Position numbers and translations under genes: made by a program. From Pseudoalteromonas shioyasakiensis (GTDB taxonomy: Bacteria; Pseudomonadota; Gammaproteobacteria; Enterobacterales; Alteromonadaceae), in contig CP058414.1 of NCBI GenBank assembly GCA_013391845.1, positions 1,846,501 through 1,910,500 on the forward strand: a DNA stretch of 64,000 nt, in the 5' to 3' direction. Shown in pieces: positions 17,383 to 27,240 of this stretch (positions are counted from its first letter, which is position 1; each line of letters begins with the position of its first letter). The notes under the pieces are model-generated. The model saw only the letters and a program-made list of their open reading frames with translations, made no database searches and was not told the DNA's origin.

Positions 17383-18081
17383 TTAAGTTAAACTCGTTAC
17401 TCGGGCTCTTGGGCCTTTTTCTACTTCTGGAGTAACAACTTGCTTAGATTTTATTTGTGTATCAATGACATTTTTTGCAGCAATCAATAAACCAAGTCCC
17501 AAAAAGGCACCCGGAGGTAAGATAGCTAATAAAAATTGGTTATCAAAACTGAATACTTCAATACGAAGTGAAGCAGCCCACGGCCCTAATAGTAAATCGG
17601 CGCCATCAAATAGCGTACCTTGGCCAATAAGCTCTCGCATCGCCCCTAATACCACTAAAACTAGCATAAAACCAAGACCCATCATCAGTCCGTCAAAGGC
17701 TGAAAGTGGCACGGTATTTTTAGAGGCGAATGCTTCTGCGCGACCGATAATGGCACAGTTAGTAACAATAAGCGGAATAAAAATCCCCAGTGATTGGTAA
17801 AGCCCAAATGTATAGGCATTCATCATCAGCTGCACAATGGTTACAAAGCCTGCGATGATCATCACAAAAACAGGGATACGAATATCTTTAGGCACCCAGT
17901 TACGTACTATCGATACGGTTACGTTAGAGCCAACCAGTACCAATAAAGTCGCTAATCCAAGGCCTAACGCATTGGTAATCGTTGATGTAACGGCAAGTAG
18001 CGGGCACAAGCCTAATAACTGAACAAGGGCAGGGTTATTGGCCCACATACCATCTTTAAACAAGGTTCTAACTTGGCTCAT
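17383..18081 (-). CDS. rnfE: Rnf complex subunit E
   Basis: A 232-residue integral membrane protein of the Rnf ion-translocating ferredoxin:NAD oxidoreductase (the E. coli homologue belongs to the Rsx complex). It has about six hydrophobic helices, the paired-family motif [17 protein letters not shown] near the start and [17 protein letters not shown] in the middle; the latter contains one of the two symmetric cysteines thought to bind the membrane Fe-S cluster with RnfA. Its ATG overlaps the rnfG stop (TAATG). Confidence 0.97.
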   Translation of the reverse strand: MSQVRTLFKDGMWANNPALVQLLGLCPLLAVTSTITNALGLGLATLLVLVGSNVTVSIVRNWVPKDIRIPVFVMIIAGFVTIVQLMMNAYTFGLYQSLGIFIPLIVTNCAIIGRAEAFASKNTVPLSAFDGLMMGLGFMLVLVVLGAMRELIGQGTLFDGADLLLGPWAASLRIEVFSFDNQFLLAILPPGAFLGLGLLIAAKNVIDTQIKSKQVVTPEVEKGPRARVTSLT

Positions 18082-18716
18082 TACTTGGCTCCTTGACAGA
18101 TGTTTGGTGCAGCAAACAGATTATCAAATTCAGCTTGGGCAAAAAGTACCGCTTGTTTAACTGAGCCGACAACAGCACGGGGTGTGATCGTAGCACCGGT
18201 GAATTGATCAAACTGGCCGCCATCTTTTTTAACAGCCCAGCGGTTGTCATCTTCACCCAGTACATTTTGGCCTTTGAAAAGGGTGATCCAGTCAGACTTC
18301 TTGATCTCGACTTTATCGCCAAGACCCGGCGTTTCTTCGTGTTTAGTCACACGGACACCGGCTATTTCGCCATTGGCAAAAACTGCTGTTAATAAGTTGA
18401 TATCGCCGCTATAACCACTTGGTGTTACATGGCGCATCACTAAAGCATAAGGCTTATTGTCTTTGTAGGCGCGGTAAATAACTTGCTCTGGGCGTGGACC
18501 TAAGCGCTCATCGGTGATCACAACACAATCTTTATAGAGCTGATTGTCGTAATGATGAGCATCAAGTACTTGTTGCAGTTGTTCTGCAAGTTGTTGCTTT
18601 TCTTGCTCTTCAATACGCTCAGCAGTCAAGTTATGAGTAAGGGCTACAGTGCCTGTGGTAATGAGCGCAAACGCAGTAAGAATAGCACCATTTTTAGTCA
18701 TTGAGGAAAGGATCAT
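18081..18716 (-). CDS. rnfG: Rnf complex subunit G (covalent FMN protein)
   Basis: A 211-residue subunit with one N-terminal membrane helix ([17 protein letters not shown]) and a periplasmic FMN-binding domain. Family motifs [19 protein letters not shown] and [12 protein letters not shown] are present; the second Thr of the last (GATITP) is where the family attaches FMN by a phosphoester bond. The start at 18716 overlaps the rnfD stop as TAATG with GGGGTG upstream. Confidence 0.97.
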   Translation of the reverse strand: MILSSMTKNGAILTAFALITTGTVALTHNLTAERIEEQEKQQLAEQLQQVLDAHHYDNQLYKDCVVITDERLGPRPEQVIYRAYKDNKPYALVMRHVTPSGYSGDINLLTAVFANGEIAGVRVTKHEETPGLGDKVEIKKSDWITLFKGQNVLGEDDNRWAVKKDGGQFDQFTGATITPRAVVGSVKQAVLFAQAEFDNLFAAPNICQGAK

Positions 18717-19771
18717 TATTTCACCCCATGGCCGTAAGTTCGTGGTTGCGTGTAGTAATCAATTAAAGGCACCGCCATATTTAACAGCAATACACTAAAT
18801 GCCACTGCATCAGGGTAACCACCAAAAGTACGAATTAAGTAAACAAGCAAACCAATTAACGCGCCGTAGATTAAACGCCCTTTATTAGTTGTTGATGCAG
18901 AAACAGGATCCGTGGCAATGAAAAATGCCCCTAACATAGTCGCACCACTGAATAAGTGAAATACCACACCTGGTTCTGTGCCAGGGGCGGCGATATAACC
19001 TATACCACTGCACACGGCTATCGAGGCTAAAAAGCTAACAGGGATATGCCAATTAATGATTTTAGCTTTTAATAAATAAAGACCACCGATTAAAAAGCCG
19101 AGGTTAACCCAGCCCCAGCCAAGACCAAACCAGTCGTTAAAAATTGGTTTACTCATGCTTTCAGCCACCGTTAGGTGATGGGCGACATCTGTTTTAACGG
19201 TATCAAGCGGTGTTGCCATAGTTGTGCCATCAATTGCTACACGTAATTGATCGACACTAAACCCAGCGCTGGTAAAGCCATTGAAAATAACAGACAGCTG
19301 TTGTGAGAAGCTAATCGGAGATGCAAGTAAATCACTCACAGGTAACCAACTAGTCATTTGCACCGGAAACGATACAAGTAGTAATACATAAGCCGCCATA
19401 GCAGGGTTAAATAAATTAAAGCCAAGGCCGCCATAAAGCTGTTTTACAATAACAATTGCAAACATACAGCCAATTACGATAATCCACCAAGGCGCTAAAG
19501 GTGGAATACTCAACGCCAGTAATACGCCCGTTAACCAAGCACTGCCATCACTGAGTGTTGGCCAAACTTTGCGCTTACGAAGAAGCAATACAGCGGCTTC
19601 AAAGGCGCTTACTGTTATAAGTGCGAGAATAAGCTGAATTAAAACGGCTGTGCCAAAAAAGTACACTTGGGCAATTAAGCCAGGAATACACGCAGCAATC
19701 ACCGTCATCATTAATCGACTTAATGATTTATGGCTATGATTATGCGGCGAACTCGCCATGGTTAGTTTCAT
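18716..19771 (-). CDS. rnfD: Rnf complex subunit D (covalent FMN protein)
   Basis: A 351-residue membrane subunit with about nine to ten hydrophobic helices. The family FMN site is seen as HLFSGATMLGAFFIATDPVS, where the Thr of SGAT carries FMN, followed by the conserved TNKGRLIYG. The start overlaps the rnfC stop (ATGA). RnfD is related to NqrB of the Na+-translocating NADH:quinone reductase. Confidence 0.97.
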   Translation of the reverse strand: MKLTMASSPHNHSHKSLSRLMMTVIAACIPGLIAQVYFFGTAVLIQLILALITVSAFEAAVLLLRKRKVWPTLSDGSAWLTGVLLALSIPPLAPWWIIVIGCMFAIVIVKQLYGGLGFNLFNPAMAAYVLLLVSFPVQMTSWLPVSDLLASPISFSQQLSVIFNGFTSAGFSVDQLRVAIDGTTMATPLDTVKTDVAHHLTVAESMSKPIFNDWFGLGWGWVNLGFLIGGLYLLKAKIINWHIPVSFLASIAVCSGIGYIAAPGTEPGVVFHLFSGATMLGAFFIATDPVSASTTNKGRLIYGALIGLLVYLIRTFGGYPDAVAFSVLLLNMAVPLIDYYTQPRTYGHGVK

Positions 19772-22341
19772 GACTTATCGTTTCCTTCTTGTTGTAACTT
19801 TTTAGCTTTAGCTTTTGCAATTGCACGGGCGACTGCTGCTTTTTTCTTATCTTCGCTAGACTCAGGTTCATCAGATTGCGGTTTGGCATCTGCCTCATCA
19901 CTTGAATCATTTATTTGCTCTGAATAATTGTCACTCTGCGCTTGCTCTTTAGCGGCTTTTTTCGCTTTGGCGCGAGCGATAGCTGCAGCAACGGCGGCTT
20001 TTTTCTTATCTTCGCTAGACTCAGGTTCATCAGATTGCGGTTTGGCATCTGCCTCATCACTTGAATCATTTATTTGCTCTGAATAATCGTCACTCTGCGC
20101 TTGCTCTTTAGCGGCTTTTTTCGCTTTGGCGCGAGCGATAGCTGCAGCAACGGCGGCTTTTTTCTTGTCTTCTCTAGATTCAGTAGCATCAGACTGCGGC
20201 TTGGCATCTGCCTCATCACTTGAATCATTCGTTTGCTCTGATGAACCGTCACTCTGCGCTTGCTCTTTAGCGGCTTTTTTCGCTTTAGCGCGAGCTATGG
20301 CTGCAGCAACAGCGGCTTTCTTATCATCAACTGGTGCGCCATCTTCTTCAGCTTCAGTTTGGTTTTTAGCAGATTGCGCGGCTTTTTTCGCTTTAGCGCG
20401 AGCTATGGCTGCAGCAACGGCAGCCTTTTTGTCATCAACTGGTGCGCTATCTTCTTCAGCTTCAGTTTGGTTTTCAGCAGCTTGAGCGGCTTTCTTCGCC
20501 TTTGCACGAGCGATAGCAGCTGCAACAGCTGCTTTTTTGTCATCTTTTGGTGCTGAGTCTACTTCTGCGTTATCTTCTTTAGCTTGCGCGGCCTTTTTCG
20601 CTTTAGCGCGGGCAATAGCGGCAGCAACAGCAGACTTTTTATCGTCTTTATCGACGCCTTCTTCACCTTGCTCTAGTGCTTTTTGCTCTTTATATTTACG
20701 TGCTTGTTCTTTACGCGCAGCACGCTCTTTAGCTATTTCAGAGTTATCAGGCTCAAGCTCTGCACCCTGCTTTTTCGCTTTAGCACGCGCGATAGCAGCA
20801 GCGACAGCTGATTTACTCTCTTTGTCATCAGATTTAGTTTTAACTCGTGCTAGTGCATCGGCCACTTTTTGTTTTTCGCTATCTGACTTAGCAGCTGGCT
20901 TACGTTTGTGGCGGTTTTGACGTTCTTCTTGTTCGCGCTCTAAACGTTCTTTACGTGCTTCAAAACGCTCCTTTGCACGCTCTGCTTTGATTTGCTCTGC
21001 TTGCTGCTCTTTGATTTCAGCTTTAGCAACACGATAGTACTGAACGAGTGGGATTTCGCTTGGGCAAACATAAGCACAGGCGCCACATTCAATACAATCG
21101 AATAAATTGTGCTCGTTGAGTTTGTCGTATTCTTTAGACTTAGCAAACCATTGTAATTGCTGCGGTAACAATGAAGCAGGGCAGGCGTCAGCACAGGCAC
21201 TACAACGAATACAGGCTTTTTCCTCACCCGGCTCAGCAAGTTCTTGGTGATCTGGCGCTAAAATACAGTTTGTCGTTTTAACGACACCAATTCGCACTGT
21301 TGGTAGGGTAAAGCCCATCATCGGGCCGCCCATTACAACACGTTGTTGTGGTACTGGTGAAAAACCTTGGCAATCTAATAAATGTTTAATTTCAGTGCCC
21401 AGTAAAGCCCACACGTTACCCTGTTTATGAATGGTGTTACCAGTTACAGTCACCACACGCTCAATCAGAGGTTTACCCTCATGCACAGCTTGATTTACTG
21501 CAAACAAGGTACCGACATTTTGCACTAACATACCAATATCAGCTGGAATACTGCCACTCGGGACTTCTTTGCCAGTTAGCAATTTAATCAGTTGTTTTTC
21601 ACCGCCAGAAGGGTAAACCGTTGGCACTGTTTGTACCATTATGCTGTCGTTATGTTCAGCTGCTTTTTTCATAGCAGCAATGGCTTCTGGCTTATTATCT
21701 TCAATACCAATAATTGTGAGCTGCGGGTTTAACAGCTGCTGCATTAATTCAATGCCCGCGATAATACCATCAGCATGTTCGCGCATTAGCATGTCATCAG
21801 CGGTGATATATGGCTCACATTCGACGGCATTGACAATTAAAAACTCAATGTCTTTACGTATATCTGCTTTGACATAAGTAGGGAAGCCAGCGCCGCCCAT
21901 ACCTGAAATACCGCTTTGATGAATAATATCCACAAGCTCATCATGCGAAAGTGCTTTGGTATCAGACACAGACCGAAGCTCGCACCATTTATCTTCACCA
22001 TCAGGTTCAATGATAACGCTAAGTTCTGGCAGCGCTGATGGGTGAGCAGATGGCATTGGGCAAATATCGCTGATCAGCCCAGATGTTGGTGCGTGTACTG
22101 GCACTGACCAATTCCCGCTTGGTTTCGTTAATGCTTGGCCTTTAAGTACCTGTTGGCCTTTTTCAACAATGAGTTTGCCGTTAGCGCCAATATGTTGTTT
22201 TAGTGATACAACAAGTTTGTCAGGTAGTGGTAGTCTTGCGATTGCTTGCTTAGTTGATTGCTGCTTTTGACCCGGTGGGTGAATACCTCCAGGAAATGGC
22301 CACACTTTACCTTGTTTAATTTGATCTATTAGCTTTTCCAT
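19768..22341 (-). CDS. rnfC: Rnf complex subunit C with long repetitive Ala/Lys tail
   Basis: An 857-residue peripheral subunit that should take electrons at the NADH side. The conserved core starts MEKLIDQIKQGKVWPFPGG, has the nucleotide/FMN-binding loop SGMGGAGFPTYVK and two 4Fe-4S motifs (CIRCSACADACP and CIECGACAYVCP, about residues 375-425). From about residue 505 the tail is low complexity: eight copies of AVAAAIARAKAKK or a close variant separated by acidic linkers. Three of them sit in near-identical 159-bp DNA repeats. E. coli RsxC (740 residues) also has an Ala/Lys tail, so tail length is the variable part. The ATG at 22341 is chosen for a clean AGGAG 5 nt upstream. Confidence 0.96.
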   Translation of the reverse strand: MEKLIDQIKQGKVWPFPGGIHPPGQKQQSTKQAIARLPLPDKLVVSLKQHIGANGKLIVEKGQQVLKGQALTKPSGNWSVPVHAPTSGLISDICPMPSAHPSALPELSVIIEPDGEDKWCELRSVSDTKALSHDELVDIIHQSGISGMGGAGFPTYVKADIRKDIEFLIVNAVECEPYITADDMLMREHADGIIAGIELMQQLLNPQLTIIGIEDNKPEAIAAMKKAAEHNDSIMVQTVPTVYPSGGEKQLIKLLTGKEVPSGSIPADIGMLVQNVGTLFAVNQAVHEGKPLIERVVTVTGNTIHKQGNVWALLGTEIKHLLDCQGFSPVPQQRVVMGGPMMGFTLPTVRIGVVKTTNCILAPDHQELAEPGEEKACIRCSACADACPASLLPQQLQWFAKSKEYDKLNEHNLFDCIECGACAYVCPSEIPLVQYYRVAKAEIKEQQAEQIKAERAKERFEARKERLEREQEERQNRHKRKPAAKSDSEKQKVADALARVKTKSDDKESKSAVAAAIARAKAKKQGAELEPDNSEIAKERAARKEQARKYKEQKALEQGEEGVDKDDKKSAVAAAIARAKAKKAAQAKEDNAEVDSAPKDDKKAAVAAAIARAKAKKAAQAAENQTEAEEDSAPVDDKKAAVAAAIARAKAKKAAQSAKNQTEAEEDGAPVDDKKAAVAAAIARAKAKKAAKEQAQSDGSSEQTNDSSDEADAKPQSDATESREDKKKAAVAAAIARAKAKKAAKEQAQSDDYSEQINDSSDEADAKPQSDEPESSEDKKKAAVAAAIARAKAKKAAKEQAQSDNYSEQINDSSDEADAKPQSDEPESSEDKKKAAVARAIAKAKAKKLQQEGNDKS

Positions 22342-22349
22342 CTGTGCTC

Positions 22350-22904
22350 CTAATCTACCTGAGTCACAGGGATTGCGTTTAATTGCCATTTCCAGGTTTG
22401 TTTAGTTTCTTTTACGGGCAACATATCAATACAGTCTACAGGGCAGGGTTCTACACATAAGTCACAACCGGTACATTCATCAATTAACACGGTATGCATT
22501 TGACGCGTTGCACCGATAATGGCATCAACAGGGCAGGCTTGAATACATTTGGTACAGCCAATACATTCATCTTCACGAATATAGGCGACTGTTTTAATCG
22601 GATCAGCTTGCTCACCGCCTGCAAGTGGTTTTGCTTCAACACCCATTAAATCAGCTAATTTTTTTACAGTTGCTTCGCCGCCTGGTGGGCATTTATTTAT
22701 TTCATCGCCGTTGGCAATCGCTTCAGCATATGGGCGACAGCCAGGGTAACCACATTGGCCACATTGTGTTTGCGGTAAAATGGTATCAATTTGGTCAACT
22801 ATAGGGTTGCTCTCTACGCGAAAACGCACGGCAGCGAAACCTAAAATTAAACCAAATATTAGCGCTAATGAACCTAACGCTATCAAAGCATAAAACAAGG
22901 TCAT
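22350..22904 (-). CDS. rnfB: Rnf complex subunit B (Fe-S protein)
   Basis: A 184-residue subunit with an N-terminal membrane helix ([19 protein letters not shown]). A four-Cys cluster follows (CGQCGYPGC with a later CPPGG), then two ferredoxin-type 4Fe-4S motifs ([12 protein letters not shown] and [12 protein letters not shown]). It is the electron entry or transfer subunit facing the cytoplasm. It lies 1 bp after rnfA and 8 bp before rnfC. Confidence 0.97.
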   Translation of the reverse strand: MTLFYALIALGSLALIFGLILGFAAVRFRVESNPIVDQIDTILPQTQCGQCGYPGCRPYAEAIANGDEINKCPPGGEATVKKLADLMGVEAKPLAGGEQADPIKTVAYIREDECIGCTKCIQACPVDAIIGATRQMHTVLIDECTGCDLCVEPCPVDCIDMLPVKETKQTWKWQLNAIPVTQVD

Positions 22905-22905
22905 A

Positions 22906-23487
22906 TTAAAACTTCACTAATCCTGTAAAACCCATAAAGGCCATCGACATAAGGCCTGCAGTGATCATCGCAATAGAAGCACCCTTGAAAGGAGCAGGGA
23001 CATCAGCCGCAGCTAAGCGTTCACGTAATGCAGCAAACAGTATTAACACCATAGAAAAGCCCACTGCGGCACCAAAGCCGTAAACAGCGGATTGCAAGAA
23101 TGAGTGGTCTTCTTTGATATTAAGTAGGGCAACGCCTAATACAGCACAGTTAGTGGTGATAAGCGGTAAGAAAATCCCTAATAAGCGATAAAGTGTCGGG
23201 CTGGTTTTTCTAACCACCATTTCAGTAAATTGCACGACAACAGCGATAACCAAAATAAAGCTCATGGTACGCAAAAACTCGATATCCAGCGGGATCAAAA
23301 TATAATGATTTACTAGATAACTAGTCACGGAGGCAAGTGTAAGTACAAAGGTTGTGGCTAAGGACATACCAATCGCGGTATCTAACTTACCCGACACGCC
23401 CATAAATGGGCATAAACCTAAGAATTGAACTAAAACGAAGTTGTTGACTAGCACGGTGCCAATCAATAACAAGACATACTCTGTCAT
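22906..23487 (-). CDS. rnfA: Rnf complex subunit A
   Basis: A 193-residue membrane protein homologous to RnfE and oppositely oriented in the complex. It shows [20 protein letters not shown] near the start and [15 protein letters not shown] in the middle, carrying the conserved cysteines. It is the first gene of the rnfABCDGE-nth operon. The ATG is preceded by GAGG at a good distance. The six-subunit order is the gammaproteobacterial one. Confidence 0.97.
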   Translation of the reverse strand: MTEYVLLLIGTVLVNNFVLVQFLGLCPFMGVSGKLDTAIGMSLATTFVLTLASVTSYLVNHYILIPLDIEFLRTMSFILVIAVVVQFTEMVVRKTSPTLYRLLGIFLPLITTNCAVLGVALLNIKEDHSFLQSAVYGFGAAVGFSMVLILFAALRERLAAADVPAPFKGASIAMITAGLMSMAFMGFTGLVKF

Positions 23488-23516
23488 GCGTGCCTCACGA
23501 GAATAAAAACGACCCT

Positions 23517-23545
23517 ATTATCCTTTTTTCTGGGGGCTGACACAA
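23517..23545 (-). promoter_or_regulatory. Candidate promoter of the rnf operon
   Basis: On the minus strand a weak -35 TTGTGT (23540-23545) and a good -10 GATAAT (23517-23522) are 17 bp apart, about 30 bp upstream of the rnfA start codon. Position and spacing support it; the -35 is poor. Confidence 0.45.
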
Positions 23546-23621
23546 CACATGAGGGACGAATAGATAAAATTAACAAAGCTGTTTACGATTAAAGTGTTAA
23601 AGCTAAGTTAATAGATAGAAT

Positions 23622-23652
23622 AGGCCCAAAAACAGTAAGGTTTTTTGGGCCT
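23622..23652. terminator. Bidirectional hairpin terminator after the GGDEF-EAL gene
   Basis: AGGCCCAAAAA and TTTTTGGGCCT form a perfect 11-bp stem with a 9-nt loop, starting 11 bp beyond the stop codon of the minus-strand GGDEF-EAL gene. It should insulate that gene from the rnf operon. Confidence 0.75.
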
Positions 23653-23663
23653 TTAATAGGGGG

Positions 23664-25607
23664 TTAAATGTCTTTTGGTTTTTCGATGTAATAGCCTTGC
23701 ACACCATCAAGACACAGAGTTTCAATGATATGCTTTTCTTCTTGGCTCTCTACACCTTCAGCAAATACACTCACTCCAATACGGTGGGCAAGATCAACCA
23801 TTAAGCGCATAAAATATTGATTATTTTTATCTTCTTCAAGGCCGCGGGTATAACTTGCATCCATTTTGATGAAATCAGGTTTTAAATCTCTAAAGAATTT
23901 AAATGACGTTAAACCAACACCAAAACGCTCTACAGTGATACGCGCACCGACACGATGCACCATATCGATAAAGCGCTTACTTGCTTTAATATTTTGTTGC
24001 AAGCCAAACTCGCTCACTTCAAATATAAGCTTAGAGGCGATATTACTGTCTTTTAGTAGGCGGCGCTCAAGCCAGATCACAAATTGATCATTATGGGCGC
24101 TTGATGCGGTAACATTGATTCCAAAGAATTTCTCAGAAAAATTACGGGTTTTAATTTTTTCTAAGCTGGTGTCAATGATTAAGCGGTCAATTTCCATAGC
24201 CATTTCTAGCTTTTCGGTCATAGCAAGAAAAGAGGCAGTTGGTAGCATTTGATTTTCTGCGGTTTTGAAACGAACCTGAATCTCTGCATAGGCCTTCACA
24301 CTTTTACCAATTGGCATAATGTTTTGCATGACCAAGTGAACACGTTTGGTTTCGATCACTTCGTTAATCACTTTACGCCAGTTTTGGTTACCAAAACCAG
24401 CGCTAGCATTATTTACAAGGTCAGTCTCGCGTTGAACATGCCATGCGTTAGCTTGCTTTGATTGCGCCATACTCATCGCATTATCAACAATAGATAATAA
24501 CTCTCCTAAAGGTTTACCTTTTTCGTAACCGACAATACCTGTGTTCGCGACTGAGCTTAATTCTTGATTTTGTTGATACTGAGTAAATCGAGACTGTAAG
24601 TTATCACCAAAACGTTCCGCTTCTTTTAGTGGGGTATTGGGCAACACAACTGCAAAGTCTGAGCTGTTTAAACGAAACACTTGGCTACCAGTATAAGTAC
24701 CACTGATATGTTTAATTATATCGGCCACGCTTTTAACATAATCATCACCTTTTTGGTAACCACGAGTTTGGTTGATGGCTTGCAGCTCGCTACAGCGAAC
24801 CATCGCAAGTGAACCAAAAGTACTTTTTTCTGCGTTTTCGATATTCTTTTCGTAGTACTCAACAAACATATTACGGTTGCCAAGGTTAGTCACTACATCT
24901 TTATAAGCTTCTTTTTTGATGTTCAGCGCATTGTTTTGAATATCGTCGTGTTTAGTTTGTAAAAAGTGAGAAAGGCGGTTGAATGAAGGGATTAAATCTT
25001 TGCTTAACTTTTTTAGGCTAGTTGTATCAATTGATTGTTCTAGGTCATCATCAATTTGGTTTTGATTAATATAAATATCAACTATATCTGCAACTGTAGT
25101 GCTAATTTTACGATTAAGGCGGCGGAACATGCTCTTCATATAGATAATAGGAAGTAGGGCAATCAAGCCTGAAATTAAAATAACAACAAATAGAGCCTGT
25201 TGTAATAAGCTTGCGAGATTATGCGCATTAATTGTGAATTCAACCTTTATATCAGATGCTTGGTTAACGGCAAATTGAGGGCGAATTGAGTTAAACGTAG
25301 CATTTACAATTTCAGCAAATATGGGTAGGGGTTGACTTGATTCAACTGAGCTAACTACTTGGCCCGCTTGATCACGGATCACAAACTTAGAAAAAGTACT
25401 GCCATCGGCAAGCGCGTGTTTAATTTTTTCTGGTGCTAGTTCATCTAATGTCTGAGTATTTATATAAGCACTAACAACATTTTGTGCTTTTTGCTGAGCA
25501 TCACTGACAGCACTGTCGAAACTAAGGGCAATAAAATAACCACCTAATAAAGCAAAAAGCAGCCAAGATATGAGTTGTATAAATATAAGTTTTTTAAAGC
25601 CAGCCAT
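23664..25607 (-). CDS. LapD-like membrane protein with degenerate GGDEF and EAL domains
   Basis: A 647-residue inner-membrane protein: helix at about residues 8-30, a periplasmic domain of about 115 residues, a second helix near 146-166, then GGDEF and EAL domains. Both catalytic signatures are broken: SSDF replaces GG(D/E)EF near residue 313, EIQVR replaces EAL near 439, and VERFG stands where active enzymes have DDFG. AEGVES and VQGYYIEKP of the EAL fold remain. Length and layout resemble LapD of Pseudomonas, a c-di-GMP receptor, and also CsrD. I infer a c-di-GMP-binding or scaffold role without enzyme activity. No LapG/LapA partners are in the window. Confidence 0.88.
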   Translation of the reverse strand: MAGFKKLIFIQLISWLLFALLGGYFIALSFDSAVSDAQQKAQNVVSAYINTQTLDELAPEKIKHALADGSTFSKFVIRDQAGQVVSSVESSQPLPIFAEIVNATFNSIRPQFAVNQASDIKVEFTINAHNLASLLQQALFVVILISGLIALLPIIYMKSMFRRLNRKISTTVADIVDIYINQNQIDDDLEQSIDTTSLKKLSKDLIPSFNRLSHFLQTKHDDIQNNALNIKKEAYKDVVTNLGNRNMFVEYYEKNIENAEKSTFGSLAMVRCSELQAINQTRGYQKGDDYVKSVADIIKHISGTYTGSQVFRLNSSDFAVVLPNTPLKEAERFGDNLQSRFTQYQQNQELSSVANTGIVGYEKGKPLGELLSIVDNAMSMAQSKQANAWHVQRETDLVNNASAGFGNQNWRKVINEVIETKRVHLVMQNIMPIGKSVKAYAEIQVRFKTAENQMLPTASFLAMTEKLEMAMEIDRLIIDTSLEKIKTRNFSEKFFGINVTASSAHNDQFVIWLERRLLKDSNIASKLIFEVSEFGLQQNIKASKRFIDMVHRVGARITVERFGVGLTSFKFFRDLKPDFIKMDASYTRGLEEDKNNQYFMRLMVDLAHRIGVSVFAEGVESQEEKHIIETLCLDGVQGYYIEKPKDI

Positions 25608-25800
25608 GTTCTTATCTTATAAAAGCCTAACGGAAGGAATCAATTCCTTGATTGATCGCTTTAATTACAGTCATTACATTCTATCGTAAAAAATAGAAAA
25701 AACTTTAGAAATAACTTTAATGTAGGGTAGATTATAAGCGCTTTAAAGTCTAATACAATCGAAGAATAGTAGTAGATAAACCTGATTATTTTCTGTGAGT

Positions 25801-25877
25801 TGGCTCCCCCTCCCCGACTCGAACGGGGGACCTGCGGATTAACAGTCCGTCGCTCTAACCAACTGAGCTAAGGGGGA
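25801..25877 (-). tRNA. tRNA-Asn(GUU), copy 4 (promoter-distal)
   Basis: A 77-nt gene starting TCCCCCTTAGCTC on the minus strand, anticodon GUU in CTGTTAA, with encoded CCA. It is last in transcription order, 193 bp upstream of the GGDEF-EAL start codon. Confidence 0.97.
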
Positions 25878-25906
25878 ACTAAATAGAGTAGTAGGGTGCT
25901 ATGATT

Positions 25907-25983
25907 TGGCTCCCCCTCCCCGACTCGAACGGGGGACCTGCGGATTAACAGTCCGTCGCTCTAACCAACTGAGCTAAGGGGGA
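25907..25983 (-). tRNA. tRNA-Asn(GUU), copy 3
   Basis: Identical 77-nt tRNA-Asn with anticodon GUU and encoded CCA; 29-bp spacer to the distal copy. Confidence 0.97.
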
Positions 25984-26002
25984 ACAATCATATTCATAAA
26001 CT

Positions 26003-26079
26003 TGGCTCCCCCTCCCCGACTCGAACGGGGGACCTGCGGATTAACAGTCCGTCGCTCTAACCAACTGAGCTAAGGGGGA
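26003..26079 (-). tRNA. tRNA-Asn(GUU), copy 2
   Basis: Identical 77-nt tRNA-Asn with anticodon GUU and encoded CCA; 19-bp spacer to copy 3. Confidence 0.97.
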
Positions 26080-26100
26080 ATCGTTTATGATTGAAAAACT

Positions 26101-26177
26101 TGGCTCCCCCTCCCCGACTCGAACGGGGGACCTGCGGATTAACAGTCCGTCGCTCTAACCAACTGAGCTAAGGGGGA
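26101..26177 (-). tRNA. tRNA-Asn(GUU), copy 1 (promoter-proximal)
   Basis: Identical 77-nt tRNA-Asn with anticodon GUU and encoded CCA; first in the array, 26 bp from the -10 element of its promoter. Confidence 0.97.
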
Positions 26178-26203
26178 AGCGTCATGCCTTTCAACGGGGC
26201 GAA

Positions 26204-26232
26204 ATATTAATGACAGCATTGCAAAGTGTCAA
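26204..26232 (-). promoter_or_regulatory. Strong sigma-70 promoter of the tRNA-Asn array
   Basis: On the minus strand a perfect -35 TTGACA (26227-26232) and a -10 TAATAT (26204-26209) lie 17 bp apart, followed by the GC-rich discriminator TTCGCCCC, as in the other two tRNA promoters of the window. Confidence 0.85.
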
Positions 26233-27240
26233 CATAAAAACTTCATAAATTCAAAAAAGAAGCTTATTCGATGTTTTTATGTTCGATCTGCGCAAAATGT
26301 AGCTGAAAACAACTGCATTTTTTAGCTTGTAGTAGGGGACCTATGTCGAAAGCTTTTATTTTTTGCATGCTTTTTAAACAGAAGCATCATTTTAAAAGTA
26401 TAAAAAAGTTTCTTTGCTTAGATATTCTTTACCAAGTTGAGTAAATCATCATTTATCCAATGTTTTATTCTAACTATGAGAATCAGATCTAATTCTTTTT
26501 GTTTGAAGTTCTCCGAGCGTAATTTTTTCTTTGTATTTACTGTGTAGGACTAGTAAAGATTTCTCTATTCTTTGCAGAGAAACTCAAAAATGATCTGAAT
26601 CCAATAGAAGTAAACTCATTTTTAGTGCTGTATTTCATATGCTTAGCATATGAAATTTTATAGAACTTTAATTGTCATACTTAACTTTATAATAGGGTCG
26701 AACAATTTTTACGCGTTCTTTTCTAGAAACTTATAAAAAGGTTAAAACAATAGGCTTTGTTACTTTTCCTATACAGAGATGAACATCCACCTTAGAAGCC
26801 TTTATATTTGCGGCTTCTAGAGAGTTATCCACGGTTTCTGTGGATAACTCTGTTTATTAAACTTTAAGAACAGCTATAGTACTAGGATTTTAGGGCGCTA
26901 CAGCAATTTCAAGCATTTAATTAAGTTTTTTTATTTTATTATAAATCAATTGCTTAGTATTTTTATCTGAAGCCATGCTGAATTGATAAGTAAATTTATT
27001 CGTGACGATGAAATAGCGCGATTTGTTGTGTAAAAAAACAGCGAAAACTGCCTTTTAATTGTAACAAAGCTATTAAAGTTGTTTTTATCTTGTATTTTAT
27101 GAGGGTTAGTGGTTATTTTTATGTCAAAGTGTCAAAAGTGATAGTTTTGTGTATCAATTTTGATTCTGCTAATAAAGCATAGCTTGCAAGAGAAGGATGC
27201 TTTAAACTAACAGGTTCAGAAAAAGAGGCAAAGTATCCCC
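26233..27240. other. 1-kb intergenic region with several perfect hairpins
   Basis: No protein gene with a credible start was seen. Four inverted repeats are present: TTTCTCT/AGAGAAA (26560-26582), ATTTCATATGC/GCATATGAAAT (26632-26656, 3-nt loop), TAGAAGCC/GGCTTCTA (26793-26819) and AGAGTTATCCAC/GTGGATAACTCT (26821-26851). They cluster in about 300 bp, which suggests a structured RNA or a protein-binding locus. The last about 390 bp before the MATE gene look plain and AT-rich. Confidence 0.6.
26821..26851. promoter_or_regulatory. Inverted pair of DnaA-box-like 9-mers
   Basis: A perfect 12-bp inverted repeat with a 7-nt loop. Its right arm contains TGTGGATAA (26839-26847), the exact complement of the DnaA-box consensus TTATCCACA, and its left arm TTATCCACG (26825-26833), one base off. 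It may be a DnaA-binding site; a terminator-like hairpin is the alternative. Confidence 0.45.

Noticed and set aside
20126..20920. Overlapping plus-strand frames rich in Ala and Phe
   Set aside because: They are the antisense image of the RnfC Ala/Lys repeats, with no ribosome binding site.
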